Positions 1-6,954 of a stretch of DNA of 7,838 bases are shown piece by piece (within the stretch, counting starts at the first letter, position 1; each line of letters starts with the position of its first letter). Under the pieces are notes generated by a model. It saw only the letters and a program-made list of their open reading frames with translations, did no database searches and had not been told where the DNA came from. The DNA comes from Deltaproteobacteria bacterium (GTDB lineage Bacteria; Desulfobacterota; Desulfobacteria; Desulfobacterales; JAFDDL01). The stretch is taken from positions 1 through 7,838 of the forward strand of contig JAFDDL010000156.1 of assembly GCA_019310865.1 (NCBI GenBank), in the 5' to 3' direction. The translations under genes and the position numbers were made by a program.

Positions 1-224
1 CCCACCCGGGTCAGTTGCGCATGATGCTTATTGCAGGCGTTGATGTAAACGAGATAAGCACCGAGAATAAACGCAAGCCAAGAGGCCAGAACGATTATTA
101 TAACCGTCTGATTGCGTTTGATAAATTTAGTGTTCAGCAGCCTTCTGCTGTTTTTTAGAAATAAGTTTGTCGATAATTCTTTGACCCAAAAAACAGTTGA
201 AGCCGCTACCTTGGAAATCGCCAT
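1..224 (-). CDS. Membrane-anchored protein of unknown function, N-terminal part (runs off left edge)
   Basis: An open frame of 74 complete codons starts at ATG 224-222 and continues past base 1, so only the N-terminus is visible. An AAGGA ribosome binding site (minus strand, bases 238-234) sits 9 bases upstream of the ATG. The product begins MAISKVAAS and has a basic stretch around residues 24-37 (KNSRR, then KFIKR). A strongly hydrophobic segment follows at about 40-62 (TVIIIVLASWLAF then ILGAYLVYI), then a polar region. This predicts a single-pass protein with a short cytoplasmic N-terminus and the rest outside the cytoplasm. I do not recognise the family; a sensor, a cell-wall enzyme or a division-type bitopic protein are all possible. 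The frame was preferred over overlapping alternatives because it has the ATG, the ribosome binding site and the membrane helix together. Confidence 0.62.
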   Translation of the reverse strand, partial: MAISKVAASTVFWVKELSTNLFLKNSRRLLNTKFIKRNQTVIIIVLASWLAFILGAYLVYINACNKHHAQLTRV

Positions 225-377
225 GCCAAGTGATCCTTTTTGGGGTTTTGAAGACAAATCCACCTATTTTGAAATAATTCAGCACCGCCGGCTGCGTGAC
301 TAATTGACGGAAGTGCAAGAATATCAGATGACTGTCAACATAAATATCCGTGACGGCGAACATACTGTATGCCTAAT

Positions 378-406
378 AAATTAAAGCTATTGTGGCTAAA
401 TGTCAA
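378..406 (-). promoter_or_regulatory. Weak candidate promoter for the left-edge membrane protein gene
   Basis: On the minus strand a perfect -35 hexamer TTGACA (406-401) is followed, after 17 bases, by TAATTT (383-378), which matches the -10 consensus at only three positions. Transcription would start near 371 and leave a leader of roughly 145 bases before the ATG at 224. The -35 box is convincing but the -10 is poor, so this is only a candidate. Confidence 0.25.
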
Positions 407-434
407 GTAACTTATCAATATTGAAACTATTGGC

Positions 435-464
435 TTGCCTGATATCCTTATTTTATATTATGAT
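435..464 (+). promoter_or_regulatory. Candidate sigma-70 promoter of the LysM/TPR lipoprotein gene
   Basis: TTGCCT (435-440, four of six consensus bases) and TATGAT (459-464, five of six) are separated by 18 bases in a strongly AT-rich stretch. Transcription would start near 471, giving a leader of about 30 bases that includes the AAGGA ribosome binding site at 488-492. The overlapping TATTAT at 456-461 is an alternative -10 with a 15-base spacer. The location immediately upstream of the gene supports the call, although it rests on motif matching only. Confidence 0.42.
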
Positions 465-502
465 ATTTTTTTAAACCCGACATCCCGAAGGATATGCCTA
501 AG

Positions 503-1744
503 ATGAAAAAATCACTTCACATCCTGTCGATTATCACCGTCATCATTGCAATTTATGGGTGCGCCAGCGTGGATGGACTTTTGCCGGCGTCTAAAGAAAA
601 GCAGGCCCTTGAACATTTGGAAACCGGTCAACGGCTTGAGTCAAACGGCGAACTGCTTGCCGCTTTGGATCAATACAAGATGGCCCTTGCGATCATACCG
701 GATTACAGCGCGGCACAGGCGAAAAAAAGCCATGTTGAGAAAAAAATCCGAGCCGCTGCCGCACGGCATTACCGCTCAGGATTGAAACTTCATCGCAAGG
801 GGAAATATGATCTGGCCCGAAATGAGTTTTTGGCGGCCTTGCGATTTCAACCCAATCACCCGGGCGCCATTCAAATGCTCAAACCCCGCAAGCAGATCGA
901 AGCCAAACGCTTTGTGGCCCATCGAATCAAGCCCGGGGAAAGCCTCTCCAAGATTGCCATCCTATACTATGGAGACTACAAAAAATTCCCCCTGATTGCG
1001 CAATTTAACGACATCACGGATGCAACAAAAGTAACACCGGGCGATCTCATTAAAATCCCGGAAATAGAAGGGGTTCCCTTTTTAGTCGGCGATAAGGCCA
1101 TCGAGTCGGATGAAATCGGGAAAAATCTGTTATTACCGCAAAACGAGGCCCAGGAGGAGGCCGCCATTGAGCAAATAACACCCGATTTGAAAATGGTGTC
1201 GGAACCGGAGGAATTAGCGGCGCCTGAAGAAAAGCCAATCGATGAACGTATCATCGAAAAAAAACCAACCAAACCATCTGAGCCAACCGTTCCGACCGCA
1301 ATAAGTCATCACGATTCGGGGGTGAAATTTTTCGATGAACGTAAATACCAGGAAGCGATCGTTGAATTCGAAAAGGCGTTAACCATCAATCCTGAAGATA
1401 AAAAAACACTGAATTACATGTACTTATCGCATTTTCAACCGGCAATGGTCTTTTTTGAAAAAGGTGATTATCTTGCTGCCAAAAGAGAATTTGAAGAAGC
1501 CATGCGGTATAACAAAAACTGCGATACCTGCGTGGCCTATAGCCAAAAAAGCGAAGCGGCTTACAAAGAGCTTCACTACAACAAAGGCATTTCATATTTT
1601 GCCAATGAGCAGCTGGTTGAGGCCATTGAAGAATGGGAGTTGGTTTCAGCTGTTGATTCCGGTTACAAAACCGTTCAGGATAACATTAAGCGGGCAAAAA
1701 GGTTCCTTGAACGGCTGCAAGAAATACAAAAGAGCGCCCAATGA
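503..1744 (+). CDS. LysM-domain and TPR-repeat outer-membrane lipoprotein
   Basis: The 413-residue product starts with a lipoprotein signal peptide: MKKSLHIL, a hydrophobic run, and lipobox IYGC with Cys20 as the predicted lipidated residue. Position +2 is Ala, so outer-membrane sorting is expected. TPR-like helical repeats lie at about 37-70 and 88-121. A LysM domain lies at about 137-187 (HRIKPGESLSKIA near its start, TPGDLIKIP at its end) and should bind peptidoglycan glycan chains. An acidic, proline-rich linker at about 212-265 leads to three further TPR-like repeats at about 268-301, 311-344 and 355-388, and a CDTC pair sits at 340-343. The protein probably tethers a TPR protein-interaction platform to the cell wall; its partner is unknown. 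The start at 503 is chosen because AAGGA (488-492) lies 10 bases upstream. The in-frame ATG at 494 is only one base from that site. The gene converges on pgsA. Confidence 0.88.
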   Translation: MKKSLHILSIITVIIAIYGCASVDGLLPASKEKQALEHLETGQRLESNGELLAALDQYKMALAIIPDYSAAQAKKSHVEKKIRAAAARHYRSGLKLHRKGKYDLARNEFLAALRFQPNHPGAIQMLKPRKQIEAKRFVAHRIKPGESLSKIAILYYGDYKKFPLIAQFNDITDATKVTPGDLIKIPEIEGVPFLVGDKAIESDEIGKNLLLPQNEAQEEAAIEQITPDLKMVSEPEELAAPEEKPIDERIIEKKPTKPSEPTVPTAISHHDSGVKFFDERKYQEAIVEFEKALTINPEDKKTLNYMYLSHFQPAMVFFEKGDYLAAKREFEEAMRYNKNCDTCVAYSQKSEAAYKELHYNKGISYFANEQLVEAIEEWELVSAVDSGYKTVQDNIKRAKRFLERLQEIQKSAQ

Positions 1745-1759
1745 TCGGGGCCTTTTTTT
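1736..1759 (+). terminator. Weak candidate terminator between convergent genes
   Basis: A short inverted repeat, GCCC (1736-1739) and GGGC (1748-1751), overlaps the stop codon of the lipoprotein gene. It is followed by a run of seven T (1753-1759) and then more T-rich sequence. The four-pair stem is too short for a strong terminator. Some of the T-run also encodes the lysine-rich end of pgsA on the other strand. The position between two convergent genes makes a termination role plausible, but the structure itself is weak. Confidence 0.25.
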
Positions 1760-2327
1760 ATTTTTCGTTCTGACTAGTCCCAAGGTTGTTTTGAAGAATA
1801 TTCAATCCGACAAACATATAATGAAGGCCCGATAATGTGGTCAGTGCTGCGGTAATCCAAAAGATGCACTGGCCGATAAAAACGGCAGCTGCGGAATCGA
1901 GACCGAAAAGTGTATATAAAACGGTTCCCAATTGCGCCACTGTGGTACATTTGCTCACCAGTGTCGGCTTGATTTTCACCTTGATGTCGGTGATTGAAAA
2001 GATAGCGATACCCAGCAGAATTAATATATCCCGACTGATCACGATTACCGTCAACCAGCTTGGAATGACTTTCAAAATGGCCAGGCTGATAAAGGCGGAA
2101 GACAGAAGGATTTTATCGGCGATAGGATCCAAATAGGCGCCCAAAGTGGTTCGCTGATTAAACCACCGGGCAATCAGGCCATCGAGTGCATCACTGATCC
2201 CGGCAAGCGTAAAGACCACCAACGCGTTGGTATACATCTGCTTCAACAAAAAAATGATAAACAACGGGGTTAAAAGGATCCGAAGTACGGTCAGTACGTT
2301 CGGTATGTTTACCGGTAGGTTGGGCAT
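1758..2327 (-). CDS. pgsA: CDP-diacylglycerol--glycerol-3-phosphate 3-phosphatidyltransferase
   Basis: PgsA transfers a phosphatidyl group from CDP-diacylglycerol to glycerol 3-phosphate. This yields phosphatidylglycerol phosphate, the committed step to phosphatidylglycerol and cardiolipin, at the inner membrane. The 189-residue protein has the complete CDP-alcohol phosphatidyltransferase signature: D46, D49-G50, A53-R54, G63, D67 and D71 with the correct spacing. The four Asp bind metal and catalyse the reaction. Several hydrophobic segments (about 12-29, 34-45, 72-88, 91-112, 127-142, 147-178) fit the multi-pass fold. The N-terminal NIPNVLTVLRI is typical of PgsA, and the length is normal. 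The start is uncertain between ATG 2327 and an in-frame GTG at 2333, since neither has a good ribosome binding site. It is the last gene of the operon, 30 bases after the FlgT-like gene. Confidence 0.93.
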   Translation of the reverse strand: MPNLPVNIPNVLTVLRILLTPLFIIFLLKQMYTNALVVFTLAGISDALDGLIARWFNQRTTLGAYLDPIADKILLSSAFISLAILKVIPSWLTVIVISRDILILLGIAIFSITDIKVKIKPTLVSKCTTVAQLGTVLYTLFGLDSAAAVFIGQCIFWITAALTTLSGLHYMFVGLNILQNNLGTSQNEK

Positions 2328-2357
2328 GGTCACCGTTACAATCTGCGGGTTATGTCA

Positions 2358-3575
2358 TCAATTCGTCACAGGGGGAACCAATGACAGCTTGATCTCATCT
2401 GTTGTTACCTCACTGATATGAATACCAAATCCGTCGAATGATTTCAACAACAACGCTTCGGCCAGCGCCTGAGACGGCCCTTCATATATCAGGGACAGAA
2501 TCGCTTCGTTCGGTTTGATTTCCTGGGTTTGCAGGTCACTGACCTTTTCCAGATCATCTAACACCATTCTAAACTTGACAAATTGAACCAGTTGCCGGGT
2601 CCCTTCCACGACCACGGATATTCCATGGGTGTCTCCGGCCACATCGTGCCAGGAGGAAATAATTTGAGTTGCAAAAGGACCTGCCGCCTGTTCGGCGACT
2701 GCCACCAGGGCCTTGCGGCCACCTGACGGGTTATCTGCATCCATGCTAAAGGCGCTTTGCATCGTGGACGCCAGGATCTGGCCCGTTTCGGTTCGCAAGG
2801 CACGAAGGGTCAACGTGCCTTGGAACGATTTGAGAGTTTCCCCCATAACATTGGTCGCCGGAACTGATTTTGCCGTTCCCACAACCACGATATGCGCCTT
2901 GTATAAATATCCCAAGAACAGGGCGGATGTATCGTCCAAGTGATAACCGAGGTGAATTTCCGATTCCGAATCGGGTGGATCGGCAACGGGCGGCAGCGTC
3001 TGATTATGATCAATCACCGTCAGATCTTTTTGGCGCAATGCTTCGGTCAACGGGCCTTCAGAAACCGCTTCGGAAACCATAATGCTGTTTCCCCACCAAT
3101 AATGCAGTGCACCATTTTCCAAATTCTGTTCCGCCATTAACAACAATACACGCTGTCCGGTTCCCATTTTTGGGATCAGCTCGTTTTTGGAAAGAATCGA
3201 CTGAATTCGGGTTTTAAAAACGGTAACTTGCACCATGACACGGTATTTCCTGCCGGAAACTGCTTCTGCCAGTACTTTGTAATCCTGAATGAACCGGTCG
3301 GCTCTTGAATAAAAGCGTTGGTTGAGCACCTGAAATTTATCTGGTAAAATCGGTTCGGGCACCAGACCCGCCACAACAATGCCAACTGCCGTCACCAAGG
3401 CGTTTGAAATGGCAAGTTCACGGGCAGCAGAGACATTCTCACCGTGAATGCGACCCGTTCCGATTACCGAAACGGTCTGTGGCGCCTCGACGGTAGCGGC
3501 TCCTGCTACGGACGAAAGCATTAGCACCGTCACGAAAACAGACAGTTTAAGAGCATGGACAGTTGATCGATTCAT
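2358..3575 (-). CDS. Secreted protein with FlgT-like N-terminal region, function unknown
   Basis: The 405-residue product has a Sec signal peptide (MNRSTVHALK, a hydrophobic core at about 9-23, likely cleavage after AGA at residue 26), so it should be periplasmic or surface-located. Residues about 33-120 resemble the N-terminal domain of flagellar assembly protein T and related LPP20-like proteins. The likeness rests on a VIGTGRI strand, then ARELAISNALVTAV followed by a G, and a closing strand YRVMVQVTVF. A second alpha/beta section (about 141-270, with VLLLMAEQN and AHIVVVGTAKSV) may be a FlgT-middle-like or TolB-N-like fold. The C-terminal part (about 318-400) resembles no family I can name. 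No flagellar gene is visible, so a flagellar role is not implied. The start at ATG 3575 follows GGAGG (3588-3584) by 8 bases. The gene lies 24 bases after the prenyl synthase gene and 30 before pgsA. The coding assignment is firm; the family is an inference. Confidence 0.78.
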   Translation of the reverse strand: MNRSTVHALKLSVFVTVLMLSSVAGAATVEAPQTVSVIGTGRIHGENVSAARELAISNALVTAVGIVVAGLVPEPILPDKFQVLNQRFYSRADRFIQDYKVLAEAVSGRKYRVMVQVTVFKTRIQSILSKNELIPKMGTGQRVLLLMAEQNLENGALHYWWGNSIMVSEAVSEGPLTEALRQKDLTVIDHNQTLPPVADPPDSESEIHLGYHLDDTSALFLGYLYKAHIVVVGTAKSVPATNVMGETLKSFQGTLTLRALRTETGQILASTMQSAFSMDADNPSGGRKALVAVAEQAAGPFATQIISSWHDVAGDTHGISVVVEGTRQLVQFVKFRMVLDDLEKVSDLQTQEIKPNEAILSLIYEGPSQALAEALLLKSFDGFGIHISEVTTDEIKLSLVPPVTN

Positions 3576-3599
3576 GGGAAGGGCCTCCAATTATGCACC

Positions 3600-4586
3600 T
3601 CAGATCCGGCGGGCCAACGAATAGTCGGCAATATCTTCTAGTAATTTTTTCTCTCTACCGGGTCCAAATTGGCTCAGGGCTGCTTTGGCGGCCAAAACAT
3701 AGGCACCTGCTTTGTCTCGCGTGTATGAAATACCGCCATAAGTTGCCAGCAGTGATTTAAACCGGGTGAAAGTCGCGGCGGATTCAGATCTGCTTTTGAT
3801 GGTATCAATCATCCATGCCCGCTTATCCGAAGGGGCATTTTTGAGAGCGGCAATGACCGGCAACGTGAGTTTGCCATCCTTGAGATCTGCTCCCACCGTT
3901 TTACCCAGGGAATCCGTTTCAGCCGTATAGTCAAGCAGATCATCGGCCATTTGAAAGGCCAGGCCGAGATTTGCGCCAAAGGTTTTTAATGCCTGCACAT
4001 CCGCTTTGTCTGCGCCGGCCACCAAGGCCCCCACCTGGCAGGCGCCTTGGATGAGGACGGCTGTTTTTCGACGAATCACCTCGAGGTATTCGGATTCGGT
4101 CAAATCAACCCGATCGATGTTATGAAGCTGTTCGATTTCACCCTGGGACATCTGTTCGGTGATATCGCTGACAATGCGAATCACCGAAATCAATTCCGTA
4201 TCCGCAGCAAGTGATAGGGCCCGGGCCAGTAAAAAATCACCGGTCAATACCGCGGTCTCATTACCGAAAACCCGATATGCAGCCGTCTTACCGCGCCGCA
4301 GCATGGCCTGATCCACCAGGTCGTCATGCAGGAGCGTTGCCGCATGCAAATATTCGACCATCACCGAAAACCGCTTGATTTTTTTGCTGGTCTCACCGCA
4401 AAGGCGGGCGCATATCACCATCAGGAGCGGACGCAGCCGCTTTCCACCCGCAAACAAGATATGGCGCGCCGCATCGCGAACCAGATCGAGATGGGGGGTC
4501 AGGTTGGCTTCAAGGGCCGTTTCAATATCGTCAAGGTCCCCTTGCACCAGGTTTATAATCCGCTCTTTTATCGACTCGGTGGTCAT
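3600..4586 (-). CDS. ispB: Long-chain polyprenyl diphosphate synthase (octaprenyl type)
   Basis: This enzyme adds isopentenyl diphosphate units to an allylic primer, making the all-trans prenyl chain of menaquinone or ubiquinone. The 328-residue cytosolic protein has every hallmark of the trans-prenyltransferase family. These are GGKRLRP at 47-53, the first aspartate-rich motif D88-D89-x-x-D92 followed by RRG (97-99), the second motif D215-D216-x-x-D219, and GKTVGADLKDGKLTLP at 228-243. The residue five places before the first Asp is Ala83. In this family a small residue there allows long products, whereas farnesyl synthases have an aromatic one. Exact chain length cannot be read from sequence, so octaprenyl is a default name; heptaprenyl or decaprenyl is possible. 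The start overlaps the rimO stop codon by four bases (ATGA), and GGGGAG at 4600-4595 is placed 8 bases upstream, which supports translational coupling. Confidence 0.92.
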   Translation of the reverse strand: MTTESIKERIINLVQGDLDDIETALEANLTPHLDLVRDAARHILFAGGKRLRPLLMVICARLCGETSKKIKRFSVMVEYLHAATLLHDDLVDQAMLRRGKTAAYRVFGNETAVLTGDFLLARALSLAADTELISVIRIVSDITEQMSQGEIEQLHNIDRVDLTESEYLEVIRRKTAVLIQGACQVGALVAGADKADVQALKTFGANLGLAFQMADDLLDYTAETDSLGKTVGADLKDGKLTLPVIAALKNAPSDKRAWMIDTIKSRSESAATFTRFKSLLATYGGISYTRDKAGAYVLAAKAALSQFGPGREKKLLEDIADYSLARRI

Positions 4587-5914
4587 TCAATACACTCCCC
4601 AACGATGTCATATTCCATGGCGTCCGTAATGGAAACCAACGCAAAATCACCCACCGTCACCGCCGGTCCGCCGGTCGTCTTGTGAATAAACGTCAGGCCA
4701 TCGACTTCCGGGGCCTGGAACGTACAGCGGGCTGCAAACAAATTATCTTCCAACTTCTCTTCAACCAAGGCCCTAACGGTGGTGCCCACGTACGCCTGGT
4801 TATGTACCAGAGAGATTTGTTTTTGGCAATTCATGATCAGCGCCATTCGCTCAGCGGCGACTGCTTCCGGGACATGATCGGGCAGTCTGTGAGACGGAAG
4901 GTCTTGTGAGTCCGAATAGGTGAAAACACCCAGATGGTGAAATCGCACGGATTGGATAAACCTTAGCAGGCGCTCCACATGAGCGTCCGTCTCCCCGGGA
5001 AATCCCACAATTACAGAAGTTCGCAGGGCGGCCTCGGGTAATGGGTTGCGGATGGCTTCAAAGAGGCGATACAAATCCGATTCTGTATAATGACGTCCCA
5101 TGGCCTTGAGGATGGATGAATCAACATGCTGAATCGGAATATCAAAATATGAGCACACATTCGCCTGGTTAGACACGACATCAAGCAGGGTTTCTTCAAA
5201 ATGCTCGGGGTGTCCATAAAGAAACCGAATCCAGATATCATCATCAATACCCGACAGCTGATCCAGAAGGAATCCCAAATTCGCAGGTGGAATCAGATCG
5301 GTGCCATATCGCGTGGTATCCTGGGCTACCAGAACCAGCTCCTTGACCCCGGCAGTTGTCAGTCGCCGCCCTTCATCGACAATATCTTTCACGGGCCGGC
5401 TCCGGTGTGCACCCCTTAATTTGGGAATGATGCAATAGGTGCATCGGCTGCTGCATCCCTCTGCAATTTTGATATACGCCATGTGAGAATCGGTAACGAG
5501 CCGGGGGGTGTCCCGATCTTCAAGGGCCTTCGTATCCGGATCCGGCAACAGGCAGCTGCCTCCGGATCCAGTACCGGCCACAGCCGATTCAATCTGATCA
5601 AAAGCGCCCGTTCCCAGAAACAGGTCCACCTCGGGCAAGGTTTCGGCGATCGCTTCCCCATAACGTTCAGGCAGACACCCGACCACGATCAATTTTTGGC
5701 AAACGCCGGAGATTTTATGGTCAGCAAGGGCCAGGATGGTATCAATGGCTTCATTGGCAGCCGGCTCAATAAAGCTGCATGTATTGACAATAATCACATG
5801 GGCCCGTTTCGGATCGCTGGTAATGCACCATCCACCGCGTTTTAGGCGACCGAGCATCACCTCGCTGTCCACCTGATTCCTGGCGCAGCCCAGACTCGAA
5901 AGAAATAGCTTCAT
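4583..5914 (-). CDS. rimO: Ribosomal protein uS12 methylthiotransferase RimO
   Basis: RimO is a radical-SAM enzyme that methylthiolates a conserved aspartate of ribosomal protein S12. The 443-residue product is close to the length of the E. coli enzyme. The N-terminal UPF0004 domain supplies three cysteines for one [4Fe-4S] cluster: C10 (in SLGCARNQVDSE), C46 (NTCSFIEPA) and C80 (VGCLPERY). The radical-SAM cluster motif is C154-x3-C158-x2-C161 within AEGCSSRCTYCIIP. A C-terminal TRAM domain at about 374-437 should contact the substrate. The NTCSFI and VGCLPERY motifs favour RimO over the tRNA enzyme MiaB. The frame is open upstream to 5992, but the start at ATG 5914 gives the canonical MKLFLSSLGC start and overlaps the apbE stop by four bases (ATGA). 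Its ribosome binding site is weak, so coupling to apbE translation is likely. Confidence 0.95.
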   Translation of the reverse strand: MKLFLSSLGCARNQVDSEVMLGRLKRGGWCITSDPKRAHVIIVNTCSFIEPAANEAIDTILALADHKISGVCQKLIVVGCLPERYGEAIAETLPEVDLFLGTGAFDQIESAVAGTGSGGSCLLPDPDTKALEDRDTPRLVTDSHMAYIKIAEGCSSRCTYCIIPKLRGAHRSRPVKDIVDEGRRLTTAGVKELVLVAQDTTRYGTDLIPPANLGFLLDQLSGIDDDIWIRFLYGHPEHFEETLLDVVSNQANVCSYFDIPIQHVDSSILKAMGRHYTESDLYRLFEAIRNPLPEAALRTSVIVGFPGETDAHVERLLRFIQSVRFHHLGVFTYSDSQDLPSHRLPDHVPEAVAAERMALIMNCQKQISLVHNQAYVGTTVRALVEEKLEDNLFAARCTFQAPEVDGLTFIHKTTGGPAVTVGDFALVSITDAMEYDIVGECIE

Positions 5915-6954
5915 TTCATCACGCACCGGCGAAAGTCTTTTGAGCCGTGCTCCATCAAACTTCCGTCCTCTTCTCGAACGATTATAAGACACTCAACACC
6001 ATCAAGTGCTGCAACAACTTCGAGCCCCTTTTCCGGCCCCAGGACCATCAAGGCCGTTGCCAGGCCGTCGGCAAAGGTGCATGAGTCGGCAATCACCGAC
6101 GCACTGACCACAGCATTGGAAACCGGGTACCCGGTTCGTGGATCGATGACGTGGGAATAGCGTCGGCCATGGCGCTCAAAAAAATTGCGATAATCGCCGG
6201 ATGTGGCAAATCCGGCGTTGTGAAGACGCACCACCTTATAAACATCGTCATGCCGGGCATCCTTATCCGGACGATTGATGCCGATCCGCCATGGTTTACC
6301 GTCCGATCTGATACCTGAGGCGTAAACCTCCCCGCCGATTTCAACCAGGAAGTCTGCATAGCCGGTATTTCGAAGCAGGGCAGATACCTGATCCACACCA
6401 TATCCCTTGGCTATGGAGGCCAGGTCAAGCTGGACATGGGCCGTTCTTTTTACCAGCGCCTTGTCCCCAGACAGAAGAATATGTTCCAACCCGACCCGTT
6501 TGCATCGGCTTTCGATTTGCGATGCATCCGGAATGATTCGTTTGGATTCAGATCGCCCAAAGCCCCATAATTCCACCAATGGCCAGACAGTTGGATCCCA
6601 GGCCTGATCCGATAAGCCATGAATCCGTCGGGCTACGGCCATGACTTGATAAAAATCCTCCGAGATGGAAAATTTTGCTCCCACCTTGTCCAGTGCATTG
6701 AACCGGCTGATTTCACTATCGGGCAAATAGGTGGACATGCTCTGGTTAATCTCATTGAGCCGCTTATCTATCCGGCTTTGTAGGGATCCGACGCGGTGAA
6801 AACGCGAGGCCACAACCTTTACGTGATAGGCCGTGCCCATGGTCCTTCCCGTAAACACCAGCTCCCGGTTATTCCCGCATCCGGCCACAGCGGCGGCTGC
6901 CACGAAAGCCGCCATGAGCCAGTATCCGATCTGCCTTCCGTAACTATCCATCAT
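5911..6954 (-). CDS. apbE: FAD:protein FMN transferase, lipoprotein form
   Basis: ApbE uses FAD and Mg2+ to attach FMN covalently to a threonine (or serine) of extracytoplasmic flavoproteins such as RnfG/RnfD or NqrB/NqrC. The 347-residue product has a lipoprotein signal peptide ending in lipobox AVAGC (Cys26), which places it in the periplasm, membrane-anchored. Family motifs occur in order: FTGRTMGTAYHV (34-45), WDPTVWPLVELWGFG (119-133), LDLASIAKGYGVD (176-188), EIGGEVYASG (205-214), FATSGDYRNFF (249-259), SHVIDPRTGYPV (267-278) and ADSCTFADGLATAL (289-302). The last carries the likely metal-binding Asp and Thr residues. No flavin-acceptor gene is visible in the window, so the substrate must be encoded elsewhere. 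Start choice is uncertain: ATG 6954 gives a 25-residue signal peptide and an 11-base overlap with the upstream gene, while ATG 6975 adds seven residues. Neither has a clear ribosome binding site. Confidence 0.93.
   Translation of the reverse strand: MMDSYGRQIGYWLMAAFVAAAAVAGCGNNRELVFTGRTMGTAYHVKVVASRFHRVGSLQSRIDKRLNEINQSMSTYLPDSEISRFNALDKVGAKFSISEDFYQVMAVARRIHGLSDQAWDPTVWPLVELWGFGRSESKRIIPDASQIESRCKRVGLEHILLSGDKALVKRTAHVQLDLASIAKGYGVDQVSALLRNTGYADFLVEIGGEVYASGIRSDGKPWRIGINRPDKDARHDDVYKVVRLHNAGFATSGDYRNFFERHGRRYSHVIDPRTGYPVSNAVVSASVIADSCTFADGLATALMVLGPEKGLEVVAALDGVECLIIVREEDGSLMEHGSKDFRRCVMK

Noticed and set aside
135..156. Hairpin CAGCAG-CCTT-CTGCTG followed by six T, resembling a plus-strand intrinsic terminator.
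   Set aside because: It lies inside the coding frame of the left-edge minus-strand gene, and no plus-strand gene upstream is supported. The stem is only six pairs; chance within coding sequence is more likely.
3..158. Plus-strand open frame entering from the left edge and ending at 156-158, possibly the C-terminus of a gene.
   Set aside because: It is the exact antisense frame of the better-supported minus-strand gene, which has a start codon, ribosome binding site and membrane helix.
112..303. A 63-codon plus-strand open frame starting with TTG.
   Set aside because: It has a rare start codon and no ribosome binding site, and overlaps the minus-strand membrane protein gene.
127..363. A 78-codon minus-strand open frame.
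   Set aside because: It has no ribosome binding site, its product looks unlike a folded protein, and it overlaps the better-supported frame starting at 224 on the same strand.
5915..5992. N-terminal extension of RimO by 26 residues.
   Set aside because: The extension overlaps apbE coding sequence, and the family start MKLFLSSLGC matches ATG 5914, which overlaps the apbE stop in the usual ATGA manner.
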